Shown here in pieces: positions 1 to 8,800 of a stretch of 18,241 nucleotides of DNA. A program made the position numbers and the translations under genes. The DNA is taken from the NCBI GenBank assembly GCA_027007865.1, contig JALTEE010000386.1:1-18241 (forward strand), given 5' to 3'. Position 1 is the stretch's first letter. Every line of letters begins with the position of its first letter. Source of the stretch: a bacterium (GTDB lineage Bacteria; UBP14; UBA6098; B30-G16). Below the pieces are notes generated by a model that ran no database searches, had not been told where the DNA came from, and saw only the letters and a program-made list of their open reading frames with translations.

Positions 1-61
1 ATATAATATATCCATAGCATCTCGATATGTAATTTTTCAATCGAATTTTTTCAACTCGATA
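1..61. other. Short AT-rich non-coding end of the window
   Basis: This stretch lies downstream of the last minus-strand gene. It is AT-rich and contains no supported gene. A 5-bp inverted repeat (about 40-44 and 56-60) is too weak to call a terminator. The operon may continue or end beyond the window edge. Confidence 0.5.
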
Positions 62-616
62 TTACTCCGATGCACTGGTTTCATCTAATTTAAATATTGC
101 GGAAACATAAAGCGCATAACTTGTCCAATCGGAGAAATTCGCCTTTATCCTACCTTCCAAATCCATTTTAGGATGAATCGGATACCTGGTTCCCATATCT
201 ATATGCGGTTCAAGATTCGTTCGCTTCTCTTCTGCTCCGAATTCGGGGACTTTCGAATACATATCCACTCCCAATCCTACACCTATAAATGGAGTGTATT
301 TTTCTATTGGGAAATCGAGTCGAACCGTAAGATATATCGCCAAATTAGATAGTTTTGTCGTCTGGGATGCTTCTTCTTTTGAATTGAACCAATATTCGAC
401 TCCGCCATCGAGCCCTATATTTTGCGACAGTTTTCCGAGGTCAGCCCACAATCCGAAGCCGGGATTTATTCCGTATCCATCGACTACATAAAGTCCGCCA
501 ACCTTGCCCGCAACGGCATTCAGCCCTATTTCAGGTTTAAACTCCATCTCTCCTTCTTCCTGTGCCATTGCAAATATAAAAACAAACCCAATGATTATAA
601 CCATCGCTTTACGCAT
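62..616 (-). CDS. Small outer-membrane beta-barrel protein
   Basis: This 184-residue protein starts with a signal peptide (MRK, a hydrophobic stretch, then FAMA before QEEGE at about residue 19). The rest is a series of alternating amphipathic strands rich in Gly and aromatic residues, for example EIGLNAVAGKVG, INPGFGLWADLG, IGLDGGVEYWF, TPFIGVGLGVDMY, ending in SYALYVSAIFKL. About eight strands can be traced. The TPFIGVGLGVDMY stretch is typical of OmpA/OprF-like or Omp_b-brl barrels, so an outer-membrane location is likely. The transported substrate or partner cannot be told. The start is supported by a strong GGGAGG ribosome site 5 nt upstream. It is the last gene of the apparent operon, 12 nt after the ApbE gene. 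Length is normal for small 8-strand barrels, and no OmpA peptidoglycan-binding domain is present. Confidence 0.8.
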   Translation of the reverse strand: MRKAMVIIIGFVFIFAMAQEEGEMEFKPEIGLNAVAGKVGGLYVVDGYGINPGFGLWADLGKLSQNIGLDGGVEYWFNSKEEASQTTKLSNLAIYLTVRLDFPIEKYTPFIGVGLGVDMYSKVPEFGAEEKRTNLEPHIDMGTRYPIHPKMDLEGRIKANFSDWTSYALYVSAIFKLDETSASE

Positions 617-621
617 TTGTG

Positions 622-627
622 CCTCCC
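622..627 (-). promoter_or_regulatory. Ribosome binding site of the beta-barrel gene
   Basis: GGGAGG on the minus strand lies 5 nt before the ATG at 616, inside the 12-nt gap after the ApbE stop codon (629-631). It decides the start of the barrel gene. Confidence 0.75.
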
Positions 628-628
628 G

Positions 629-1666
629 TTATTGAAAGATATTTCTTTTTTTACCAATACTTTCCCATACAACATTGCCATTCGTTTCGTAAAATAAAAT
701 AATAGTAGTTTCGCTATCGTCCAGAATTTTTTCGATATTTTTTCCCATTACGATAGCAGCAGTTGACATTGCATCTGCATCGAATGCGCTTCTTGTAATG
801 GCTGTTGCCGCAATTGCTTTTCGAGCGGGCTTTCCTGTTCTTGGGTCGAAAATGTGATGATAACGGATACCGTTTTTGATGAAGAACCGCTCGTAATCGC
901 CAGCGGAAGCGCAGCCCCAACCCGATGGTAGTTCGAATGCAGCGATAATATTATCCCCGCGAGGATTTGCTATCCCGATTGTAAAACTTTTTCCATTTCT
1001 CCGCCAGCCACGAATGTTTCTGCCGCAATCCACAAGAAAACCACTGATTGCCGAATTGCCAATGCAAAATTTAATAAGCGAATCATATAATTTGTCCACA
1101 ACAAATCCTTTTGCGAATGCGCCTAAATCGAGTTTTATATCGCCGGAAATTATGCAAATGCTATCGGAAATTGGAACGATATCGGACGATTTTATCAGGA
1201 AAAGAGCGGAATCTATTTCCGTTTGCGATGGAATTTTTTCTGCTCGGCTACCTATGTTCCACAGAGTTACTATATGTCCGATTTTCGGTTCGAGTGCTGC
1301 ATCCGTTCTATTTCGCCAATCGAGTGCGGCATTGATGAGTTCGCCAAGATTTTTATCGACTTTTACAGTTCCAATCGGTTCGTTATTTAACTTATACAGC
1401 GCCGATGTGCTGTCGTAAGGGTCGGTGAGCGAATCCCACAGCGCAAGTCGCTCTTTCGCAATCTGCCATATCGAATCGAGTGAGGCATCACTGGGATTGC
1501 CATAAATATTTAATTCGATTATTGTGTCGAAATATAGCCATTGTTTTGAGTGGATTTTTTCATCATTGCCGCACCCGGAAATGAATAGCACAAAAATGAT
1601 GATTGCGAATGACAACAGCACAGCCAGCATATATTCGACATTTGGCTTTCTAAATTTTTTACGCAT
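629..1666 (-). CDS. apbE: ApbE-family FAD:protein FMN transferase lipoprotein
   Basis: ApbE enzymes move FMN from FAD onto a Thr/Ser of target proteins such as NqrC/RnfG-type subunits, outside the cytoplasmic membrane. Family motifs are present in order: DLGAFAKGFVVD, GFLVDCGRNIRG with FTIGIANPRG, CASAGDYERFF, HHIFDPRTGKPA, and DADAMSTAAIVMG (the metal/flavin-binding Asp and Thr region). It therefore looks catalytically intact and full length at 345 residues. The N-terminus is MRKKF, a transmembrane stretch, and the lipobox ISGC, so the mature protein is probably a lipoprotein. I chose the ATG at 1666, whose ATGCGTAA overlaps the stop of the ABC gene. A longer reading from 1711 would place 15 extra residues ahead of the signal sequence. 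No Rnf/Nqr or other obvious flavin acceptor lies in the window, so its target is probably encoded elsewhere. Confidence 0.93.
   Translation of the reverse strand: MRKKFRKPNVEYMLAVLLSFAIIIFVLFISGCGNDEKIHSKQWLYFDTIIELNIYGNPSDASLDSIWQIAKERLALWDSLTDPYDSTSALYKLNNEPIGTVKVDKNLGELINAALDWRNRTDAALEPKIGHIVTLWNIGSRAEKIPSQTEIDSALFLIKSSDIVPISDSICIISGDIKLDLGAFAKGFVVDKLYDSLIKFCIGNSAISGFLVDCGRNIRGWRRNGKSFTIGIANPRGDNIIAAFELPSGWGCASAGDYERFFIKNGIRYHHIFDPRTGKPARKAIAATAITRSAFDADAMSTAAIVMGKNIEKILDDSETTIILFYETNGNVVWESIGKKRNIFQ
1659..1666 (-). other. Stop/start overlap coupling the ABC and ApbE genes
   Basis: The minus strand reads ATGCGTAA: the ABC gene ends with TAA at 1659-1661 while the ApbE ATG sits at 1664-1666, an 8-nt overlap. 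A GGAG about 11 nt upstream of the ATG lies inside the ABC gene. This suggests translational coupling. Confidence 0.75.
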
Positions 1667-3407
1667 TTTCGAGTTCGCTCCGAATTTGCTGCATTTTGTA
1701 TAGTTCTGCATAATATCCTGCTTTTGTCAGCAGTTCGAGCGGCGAGCCAATTTCAGCAATTCTTCCTCGTTGCAGCACAATTACAATATCCGTTTCGTGC
1801 AGTGCTGAAATTCTATGCGACACAACGAGCGTGGTCTTTCCCATACGAACTTTTTTCAGTCCTTCGAGAATTTCTTCTTCCGTCTCGATGTCCACGGCAG
1901 AGAGCGCATCGTCGAGTATTAGAATCGGCGGGTCAAGAAGAATTGCCCGCGCAATCGATAATCGCTGTTTTTGCCCGCCAGATAGTGTAACTCCTCGCTC
2001 GCCAATCACTGTTTTATATTTATCGGGGAAATTTTCCACATCTTTGTGAAACTGCGCAAATTTCGATACGGAAATCGCCGCCTCATCGCTGGCATCGGGT
2101 TTGCCGAACTTTATATTGTCAAGAAGCGTGGCTGAAAACAGAAATGAATCCTGTGGAACAAGTCCTATTGCGCTGCGGAGCGAAGACAGTTTTATTTTGC
2201 GAATATCGTTTCCATCGATGAATATCGTTTCATCGGGCGGGTCGAACAATCGCGGCAAAAGCGAAATGAGCGTAGTCTTGCCCGAACCTGTTCGCCCAGT
2301 AATGCCGATAAATTGTCCTGCATCTATATCGAATGATACATCTTGCAGAACGGGTTCAAGTTCGGGTTTATAGCGAAATGTGAGATTTCTGAATTCAATT
2401 TCACCAGCGATGTGGTCGAGCGGTTTCGCATTCGGAAGGTCTATTATATCAGGTTTCTGGTCGAAAACTTCCATTATTCTCGTCAACGATGCTCTCCCAC
2501 GCTGATATAGATTGATAACCCATCCGACCGCTATCATAGGCCATATCAAGAGTCCGAGATAACTGTTGAACGCGACGAAATCGCCCATACTCATCGTAGC
2601 AAGAATAACGCGCCGCCCACCGAGAAACAGCACAAGTGCAAACGAAAGCCCGATAACGAGTCCGATAAGAGGCTCGAACATCCCTTGGATAATTACCATT
2701 CGCAGATTTTTGCGAACATAGTCGATACTGACTTTCGAAAAGCGTTTCGTCTCAGAATCTTCTCGCGCATAACTTTTTATTATCCTTATTCCCGAAATAA
2801 TTTCCCGGACGAAATCGGTCATCTTTGCAAAACTTTCCTGCACGAGTCGAAACCTGCGAAACATAAGTCTTCCGATAAAGCCCACCACAATAGAAAGTAT
2901 TGGCAACGGGAGAACAACATATAGCGTCAATCCGGGATTGAGATACACCATCATTGTGAGCGATGTCACCATTAAAAACAACATATCGACGAAAGCGACG
3001 GTTCCGATACCCATCATCATTCGGACTGCGTCGAGGTCATTTGTAGCAAGAGCCATCAAATCGCCGACTTTGTGGTCAGCGAACCAGCCCGGAGAAAGCG
3101 TCAATAAATGCGAATAAAATGCTTTGCGCAATCGGCGCTCCATTTTGCGCGATATACCGATTATAAGATACCGCCACAAAAAACGGGTAATAATCACACC
3201 GATTGCGAGCAATAAAATTATCGCAGCCAATTTAAGCAGCATCGTCGATGTTGCATTGCCGAACGACAGCGCATCGAAGGCGCGCCTTATCACGAGCGGA
3301 ATAAATAGTTGAAAAGAATCGACCAGTATTAACATACTTATCCCGAAAAGGAAACGCCATAAATTGCCGGTCAAATATGGTCGCAATGTTCGATAGACTT
3401 TCAGCAT
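1659..3407 (-). CDS. ABC exporter half-transporter, MdlA/YheI-like (membrane plus ATPase)
   Basis: The protein has an N-terminal six-helix exporter domain (about residues 1-310, type IV exporter fold) fused to an ATPase domain. ATPase motifs are Walker A GRTGSGKT at 371-378, Q-loop VPQD, signature LSGGQKQR at about 473, Walker B LILDDALSAVD with the Asp pair at 499-500, and the switch His in VVSHRISAL. The residue after the Walker B Asp is Asp500 instead of the usual catalytic Glu. This is the LILDDxLSAVD signature of MdlA/YheI-type subunits, which normally work with a canonical partner. The substrate is unknown and may be a lipid, peptide or drug. The start is uncertain: I prefer the ATG at 3407 (MLKVYRTLRPYL, family-like), but an in-frame TTG at 3443 adds 12 residues. 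Neither has a clear ribosome site. It ends 8 nt inside the ApbE gene. Confidence 0.93.
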   Translation of the reverse strand: MLKVYRTLRPYLTGNLWRFLFGISMLILVDSFQLFIPLVIRRAFDALSFGNATSTMLLKLAAIILLLAIGVIITRFLWRYLIIGISRKMERRLRKAFYSHLLTLSPGWFADHKVGDLMALATNDLDAVRMMMGIGTVAFVDMLFLMVTSLTMMVYLNPGLTLYVVLPLPILSIVVGFIGRLMFRRFRLVQESFAKMTDFVREIISGIRIIKSYAREDSETKRFSKVSIDYVRKNLRMVIIQGMFEPLIGLVIGLSFALVLFLGGRRVILATMSMGDFVAFNSYLGLLIWPMIAVGWVINLYQRGRASLTRIMEVFDQKPDIIDLPNAKPLDHIAGEIEFRNLTFRYKPELEPVLQDVSFDIDAGQFIGITGRTGSGKTTLISLLPRLFDPPDETIFIDGNDIRKIKLSSLRSAIGLVPQDSFLFSATLLDNIKFGKPDASDEAAISVSKFAQFHKDVENFPDKYKTVIGERGVTLSGGQKQRLSIARAILLDPPILILDDALSAVDIETEEEILEGLKKVRMGKTTLVVSHRISALHETDIVIVLQRGRIAEIGSPLELLTKAGYYAELYKMQQIRSELENA

Positions 3408-3480
3408 AGTTTGCAATTTTAAGGTTTTTGAGAATTTTTGCAAGCGAAAAGAAAATCAGCGGTCAGAAACACTAAATTTT

Positions 3481-5799
3481 TTACGGCAGTTTCACAACGC
3501 AATATAGTTCGAGCAATATTATGTGGTCTTCTTCGGAATGCTCGCCGACGGAAAAGTGAGGCAAATTTAACAGGAACCACAAATTTACGCTTTCATCAGG
3601 CTGGATGTTTTGCGCTGCCGATGTTCCTGCAAAACCTAATGTATCGCCTCTTGCGAGAATATAGCGGTCGGTTCGCAGGCAATCGTCGTTGCCGAATTCG
3701 TCGAACCAGGTCGAGTCGGGAATGATGCCAGCCTCAAGGAAAATTGCAGATAGAATATATTTGTTGCAGAACAGGTCGGCTGTATCGCACACAGCGCGCC
3801 AGCCGCCTTCGCAGGGCGATGCGCAACAATCGTATTCGAAAGTGTCTTCGCGAGCAATTTTTAATCTAATTTCCGCAGACAAGTCGCCCGTGTTGCGAAG
3901 TTCGATTGGAGAACTCATAGCGATACGGTCTCGCCGCTGATATAATGTGTCGGTGTGCCAAAAATCTGACGACAATTCGATTCCAGCAGTGGGTAATACG
4001 ATTGGACCGCACTGCGCGGGAATTGGAAATGCAGTTGTTACGAGTCCGTCGCTTGCTCGAAACGAAAATCTTTCACCGTTTAATGTCGGCGCAAGATGAG
4101 AAATATCACAGCGAAGCAAGACACCGGATACAAAATCATCACCGTCTTCGATAGACATAGGGAAAATTTCGGCGTCGTTCCAATTTCCATCATTATTCGT
4201 GTCGAGCAGCAGAACTGCGGGAGCAGGTGGGTCGCCATCCATATCGGAATAGACGATACGAAATGTAAAAACAGTGTCTCTTGTGCCGGTATCTGGCTCG
4301 AATATCGAAAGTGTGTCCGAAAATACGAGAACAGGTGGCGCGTTATAAACATCCTCGCTGCCGGGAGTTCCTCTGTCGAGAACGCTGTCGATAAATCCGA
4401 TGGACACCGTGCTTGTTCGCCAGGATGATGGCATAGAGCCATTTGTGAGCGGATGAATACGCGCCATTGTTGCCCAGATGCTGTCCTCGAATGAAATTGT
4501 TCCCGCTGGCGCGAAACCACCATCGCCGGCAATATCCACGAAAAAGTTCGTATCGGGAGTGTCGCTCAATGCGGCAAATACGCGCCCATCGGGAAATGAT
4601 AATGATGGAACAACATTGTCCGGCACCGCTACCACAGCGGTTTGCGGGTCGCCCGCTGGAAGCCGTTTGATTAAAATTCGCTCTCCCGGTGCAATCGAGC
4701 CGTCATCGAGAGTTAAGGCAAGAGTTAATGCACCACCAGCCGCGATGCGCCAAAGATAAAACGGAGTTTGCGAAAAGAAAATCGTATCGTCTTTTGCGCA
4801 AAATAGTTCGAGCCATTCGTCAGCGCTGCTGCTATATGAACCACCCCAGGAAAGTTCGTCGATAACGAAATCCATCTTGTTAAAATGAACAAAAAGTGAA
4901 CCTGCCGAATATATCGTATCCGAACCATCGTCGAGTGTTATCCCCCAGTCATATTCTCGCGCAGGGTCGGTGTAGTTAGGGGGGATGACGATGGATACCG
5001 TGTCGCTAGATGATATACCATAAATAGTCGTAGTGTATACGGGAAGCGGCTCACCAGACTTTTGCCAGACGAGAATAACTTCGAGCGAATCGGGAATTCC
5101 ATCCGAATCGCTGCAATTGAGAAGAGCAAAAGTTATTGCGGAATCATCGAACGCAATTTCCGGTGAAATGACTTCATCCCAGTGTGGCGGAGAATTTTTG
5201 AAATTTTCTGCTTTCGGTGTTCCCCGTTCGATTGAACCCGAATCGAAATTTATCGATAAACAAGCATTATGCCAGTTTTCAGCAATCGTTCCATTTCCGG
5301 GCGGGTCGTTTCGTTCCATAGACCAAAAAACACCACCAGCGAACCCGCCATATCTTCCCGCAAGCGGTGTTCCAGAGCCATCATCAGCAATATCGAGAAG
5401 TGCGTGCGTATCATTGCTGCCTGCATAAAGTGCGTATTGCACATCGGAATTGTTAAGCACGAGGTCTGGCGAAATTATGTCGGGCATAATTCCGAGAGCA
5501 GATGAAAGAGTGTCGAGCCGCGAAATCAAGAAATATCCATTTGCAGAAAGTATACCCTCATCGATGAGCAGCATCGGCGAGCCATTCTTATATATCGCCC
5601 ACGGTGTAGCGAAGAAATCCACCGTGCTGTCGGAAAAATTGCGCAGTTCAAGATATTCATCATAGACGCTGTGCGATGTCCCCATCCACATCAATTCATT
5701 TATCACAACATCGCCGAAATCCCACCCCGACACGATTTGGGTCGATGCAAAAAAAGCAAAAACAAGAAATAGCAAGGATATTTTCCGATTGTAAAACAT
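3481..5799 (-). CDS. Secreted protein with two lamin-tail-like domains and an EF-hand-like loop
   Basis: This 772-residue protein begins with a signal peptide (to about residue 25, TQIVSG before WDFG). Residues about 30-200 form a lamin-tail domain (VVINELMWMG, EYLELRNFSDSTVD, LSANGYFLISR). A second copy at about 309-490 repeats the pattern (FVIDELSWGG, DEWLELF, APGERILIKR). Each is followed by a similar SIERGTP/VLDRGTP segment. Residues 533-544 (DTNNDGNWNDAE) fit a 12-residue calcium EF-hand/dockerin-type loop, with D, N, D and E at positions 1, 3, 5 and 12. The C-terminal 170 residues contain a SPIELRNTGDLSAEI strand region and a Cys-rich cluster at about 655-680. No C-terminal anchor or sorting domain is visible. 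The ATG lies 6 nt after the stop of the giant repeat gene, so the two are almost surely co-expressed. Lamin-tail domains in bacteria are usually extracellular; a role as an accessory to the giant protein is inference. Confidence 0.85.
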   Translation of the reverse strand: MFYNRKISLLFLVFAFFASTQIVSGWDFGDVVINELMWMGTSHSVYDEYLELRNFSDSTVDFFATPWAIYKNGSPMLLIDEGILSANGYFLISRLDTLSSALGIMPDIISPDLVLNNSDVQYALYAGSNDTHALLDIADDGSGTPLAGRYGGFAGGVFWSMERNDPPGNGTIAENWHNACLSINFDSGSIERGTPKAENFKNSPPHWDEVISPEIAFDDSAITFALLNCSDSDGIPDSLEVILVWQKSGEPLPVYTTTIYGISSSDTVSIVIPPNYTDPAREYDWGITLDDGSDTIYSAGSLFVHFNKMDFVIDELSWGGSYSSSADEWLELFCAKDDTIFFSQTPFYLWRIAAGGALTLALTLDDGSIAPGERILIKRLPAGDPQTAVVAVPDNVVPSLSFPDGRVFAALSDTPDTNFFVDIAGDGGFAPAGTISFEDSIWATMARIHPLTNGSMPSSWRTSTVSIGFIDSVLDRGTPGSEDVYNAPPVLVFSDTLSIFEPDTGTRDTVFTFRIVYSDMDGDPPAPAVLLLDTNNDGNWNDAEIFPMSIEDGDDFVSGVLLRCDISHLAPTLNGERFSFRASDGLVTTAFPIPAQCGPIVLPTAGIELSSDFWHTDTLYQRRDRIAMSSPIELRNTGDLSAEIRLKIAREDTFEYDCCASPCEGGWRAVCDTADLFCNKYILSAIFLEAGIIPDSTWFDEFGNDDCLRTDRYILARGDTLGFAGTSAAQNIQPDESVNLWFLLNLPHFSVGEHSEEDHIILLELYCVVKLP

Positions 5800-5805
5800 A
5801 TCATA

Positions 5806-8800
5806 TCATCTCGCGAGAACGATTGTTCCTTTGCACAGCACTTCGCCATTTCTCGTGATAAGGTATATATATATTCCGGGAGGTGCTTGCGTTCCATTCC
5901 TTCGAGTGCCATCCCAGTATGATTCCGTCTGCGGCAGCGATGGTGAAAGGTCTATTTTGCGCACTAAAACGCCATCGGGGGTCAATATGGATACGATTGC
6001 ACCTTCCTTCGCCATTTCAGGAAAATCGAAATATGCTCTGTCATTTTTGCCATCTCCGTTGGGGGTAAATGGAATTGGATAGGCATCACAATCCGTTTCT
6101 GGCGCTGGCAGAAATGAGAAATTTTCAGATGCGCAATTCGCTCCGCAGTATAATGCGCCATCGCAAGCGATTATTTCAACCGAAAGGCTTTCGCCGGGAG
6201 TTCCATAGCCGGATAGAGAAAATTCGGGCGAGGCTGCATTGAGCATAATCGTATCTCCACCGATTACCGCAAAAACTGTGCCTACACCAGAAAGAGCATC
6301 TTCGACATCGAATTGAGCAATCTCATTTCCGGAGATTATGCCCTCATCGGGAGACAAAAGAGATATTTCGGGAGCAACAGTATCGACTGTGAATGACACA
6401 GAGATGGTTTCCGCTGGGTTTCCAAGCAAATCTTGTGCATATATAAGTTCCGCATTTACTACATCTCCGCTGTTCCATGGTTCTGTGGGCATAAGATACG
6501 CGGTATCGCCTCGCCACACGATGTCGAGTGTTTCACTCCCAGCAACAAATATAGCACTACTGTAATCTATACCATCACTGTCGGCGAATAAAGCGATAAT
6601 GGGACCGTCGGCACAGGATGTATATTCGCCATTCTGCGGCTGGATAAATTGCACCGTCGGACCTGCACCAGCAAATGGCACGATAGGAACTAAATAAACC
6701 GTATCCGATATGTCTTCCGCCATTTCAAGATCGTAATCGCCATCGCATATATGGATTTCTACCCACAATGTTTCTCCGAATGAGGGCGCAGTTATCTCAT
6801 AGATTTCCGCGATGAGGGTGCCGCCGAGAGAATCGAGGGCAACTGAAATTGTTTCTCCATCGATGATGGCAAAACAGCACGGACCGAGACCCGATGAATC
6901 GGTGAAAAATGCTGTCAAATCGAATATTTCGCCAGCAATTACCGAATCCGGCTGCCAACCGAGCAATTCGGGTGGCAATGTGTCATCATCGCCAGTGTAA
7001 AACATAAATGTATCTTCCCCACAATTTTCTCCGCATATCGTAGCGCTGTCACAAGCACTTATTGCGACGAAAATCGTTTCTCGTTCGTGGAAATATATAA
7101 GTATCGAATCGTCTGTCGGTGTCCAAGGAGCACCGCCGTTGTATTCATCGGGGTTTATTGTGAAGGTATCACCATTCCAGTGAACACCAGCAGAATCGAG
7201 TGTTAAAAGGAAATTTCCGCGCGATGTAATGAGTGTTGCCGTAATGGAATCGGCGTCAACACCTGCGATATTGTCCTCTATCGATAGTTTAATGAGGGTA
7301 AGCGCATTCATCACAGGCGAAAATGAGGGCGATAGAATTGCGAATGAGGGCGATTCAGTATCAATAATTAAAGTCCAATAATGTTCAGCGACAGGATTGA
7401 AATAAATGTCGCATCCCACAGGCGAGAACCGCACAGTGTCTCCATCTGAGAACATTCCATGAGCGTCGAAAAATACTGTGTCTCCGATGACATTGAGTCC
7501 GGCGGGGGAATCAGCAAAGACGAGTCGCAAAGTGTCTCCAATTAAGATACCGGCGGAATCGGATAGAATGCCATCGCTGTCTGTGAGTAGCATCTTTATG
7601 TTTCCGCCAGTGCAGGATACGATAGCGCTATCATTTGGAGATAGAAGCGTCGCATTAGGACCTTCGCCCGAGGGCGTTATCGTGAGCGTTACACAAGTAT
7701 CTAAAATGTGCGCTGCGCAAAAATCGGGCGTATCTTGAATTTGAAGGCAGAGCGTTGTATCCCCGATTGCAAATACGATACCCGCCGTGCTGCAATCGAA
7801 GTATATAGTGTCATCCGAAAGCCAAACTGCCGACGAAGATGTGTCATATATCGAAGTAGCAATTGTAATTGTAAATGTGCTCCAATCCACGCCGCTTGCG
7901 GAATCGCCAATTATAAACCAGAGCAGTGGCGATGTATCTGTCGTGCTTGTCGGTCCCCAATTTTCGAGATATGGCGGCAGTAAATCCCAGATAAACCATC
8001 CTGAAAGTGGCATCGCGAGGGGATTTCCGAGCATATCGAACGCCGCAGAAAGAATATATGATACAGTATCGCCATCCGATGAAGGCGTGAGGAAATAAAT
8101 GAGGGTATCGTTGCTGTAATCGAGGGCAGCGGAATCGATTGTATAAGTTATTCCATCTACTATCAATTCGATTGTGCTTTCATCGATAGTATCAGGGTCG
8201 GTCAGATAAATTAACAACATCGTATCATCGCAGGCAACATATGATTCTTCTGGCGGAAACAAAAGCGTTGCGGATGGTCCTTCAAAAGTTACTGTGAATC
8301 CCCAGCAAAATGGTGTCATCACATTCGATGGGCACAAATCGGGATTATCCGCAGCAATTGCGCACACCGAGACCATATCGCCCGATGAAAATGAAATTCC
8401 TGCTGTTGCGCAATCGACAATGAGGGTATCACCTGCATAAGTTACACCAGCAGAATCGAGAGTGAGGGTATCACCATTCACAATGAGGGCAATCGATGTC
8501 GTATCTATACCGGCTATTGAATCATCTATTATAATCGAAATGATTGGCGATGGTTCTGCCACATCGCTTCCTGGCGTGGGTTCGGGCGAATACGCAATTG
8601 GTGGGTCACTATCTACAATAAATTCCGATTCTATACCAGAGCAAATCGGAACACCAAGCGCATCTGTTCCGCCAAGTAAAGTAAATACAACGGTATCGCC
8701 GCTGGAAAATGGCGAAGATGGCGCATAGACCATTGTATCACCCATTATCGTTAATTCGCTTAATCCCAGCGTATCGCCATCGACAATGAGGGCAATCGAA

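Noticed and set aside
40..60. Small inverted repeat after the beta-barrel gene as a terminator
   Set aside because: Arms are only 5 bp with an 11-nt loop and no G/C-rich stem, so it is not convincing.
1667..1711. Upstream ATG at 1711 for ApbE
   Set aside because: It would add 15 residues ahead of the lipoprotein signal sequence and overlap the ABC gene by 53 nt. The ATG at 1666 with the 8-nt stop/start overlap fits better.
3408..3443. TTG start at 3443 for the ABC gene
   Set aside because: It is possible, but no ribosome site precedes it and the extra 12 residues add no recognisable feature. The ATG at 3407 gives the typical family N-terminus. This is not firmly decided.
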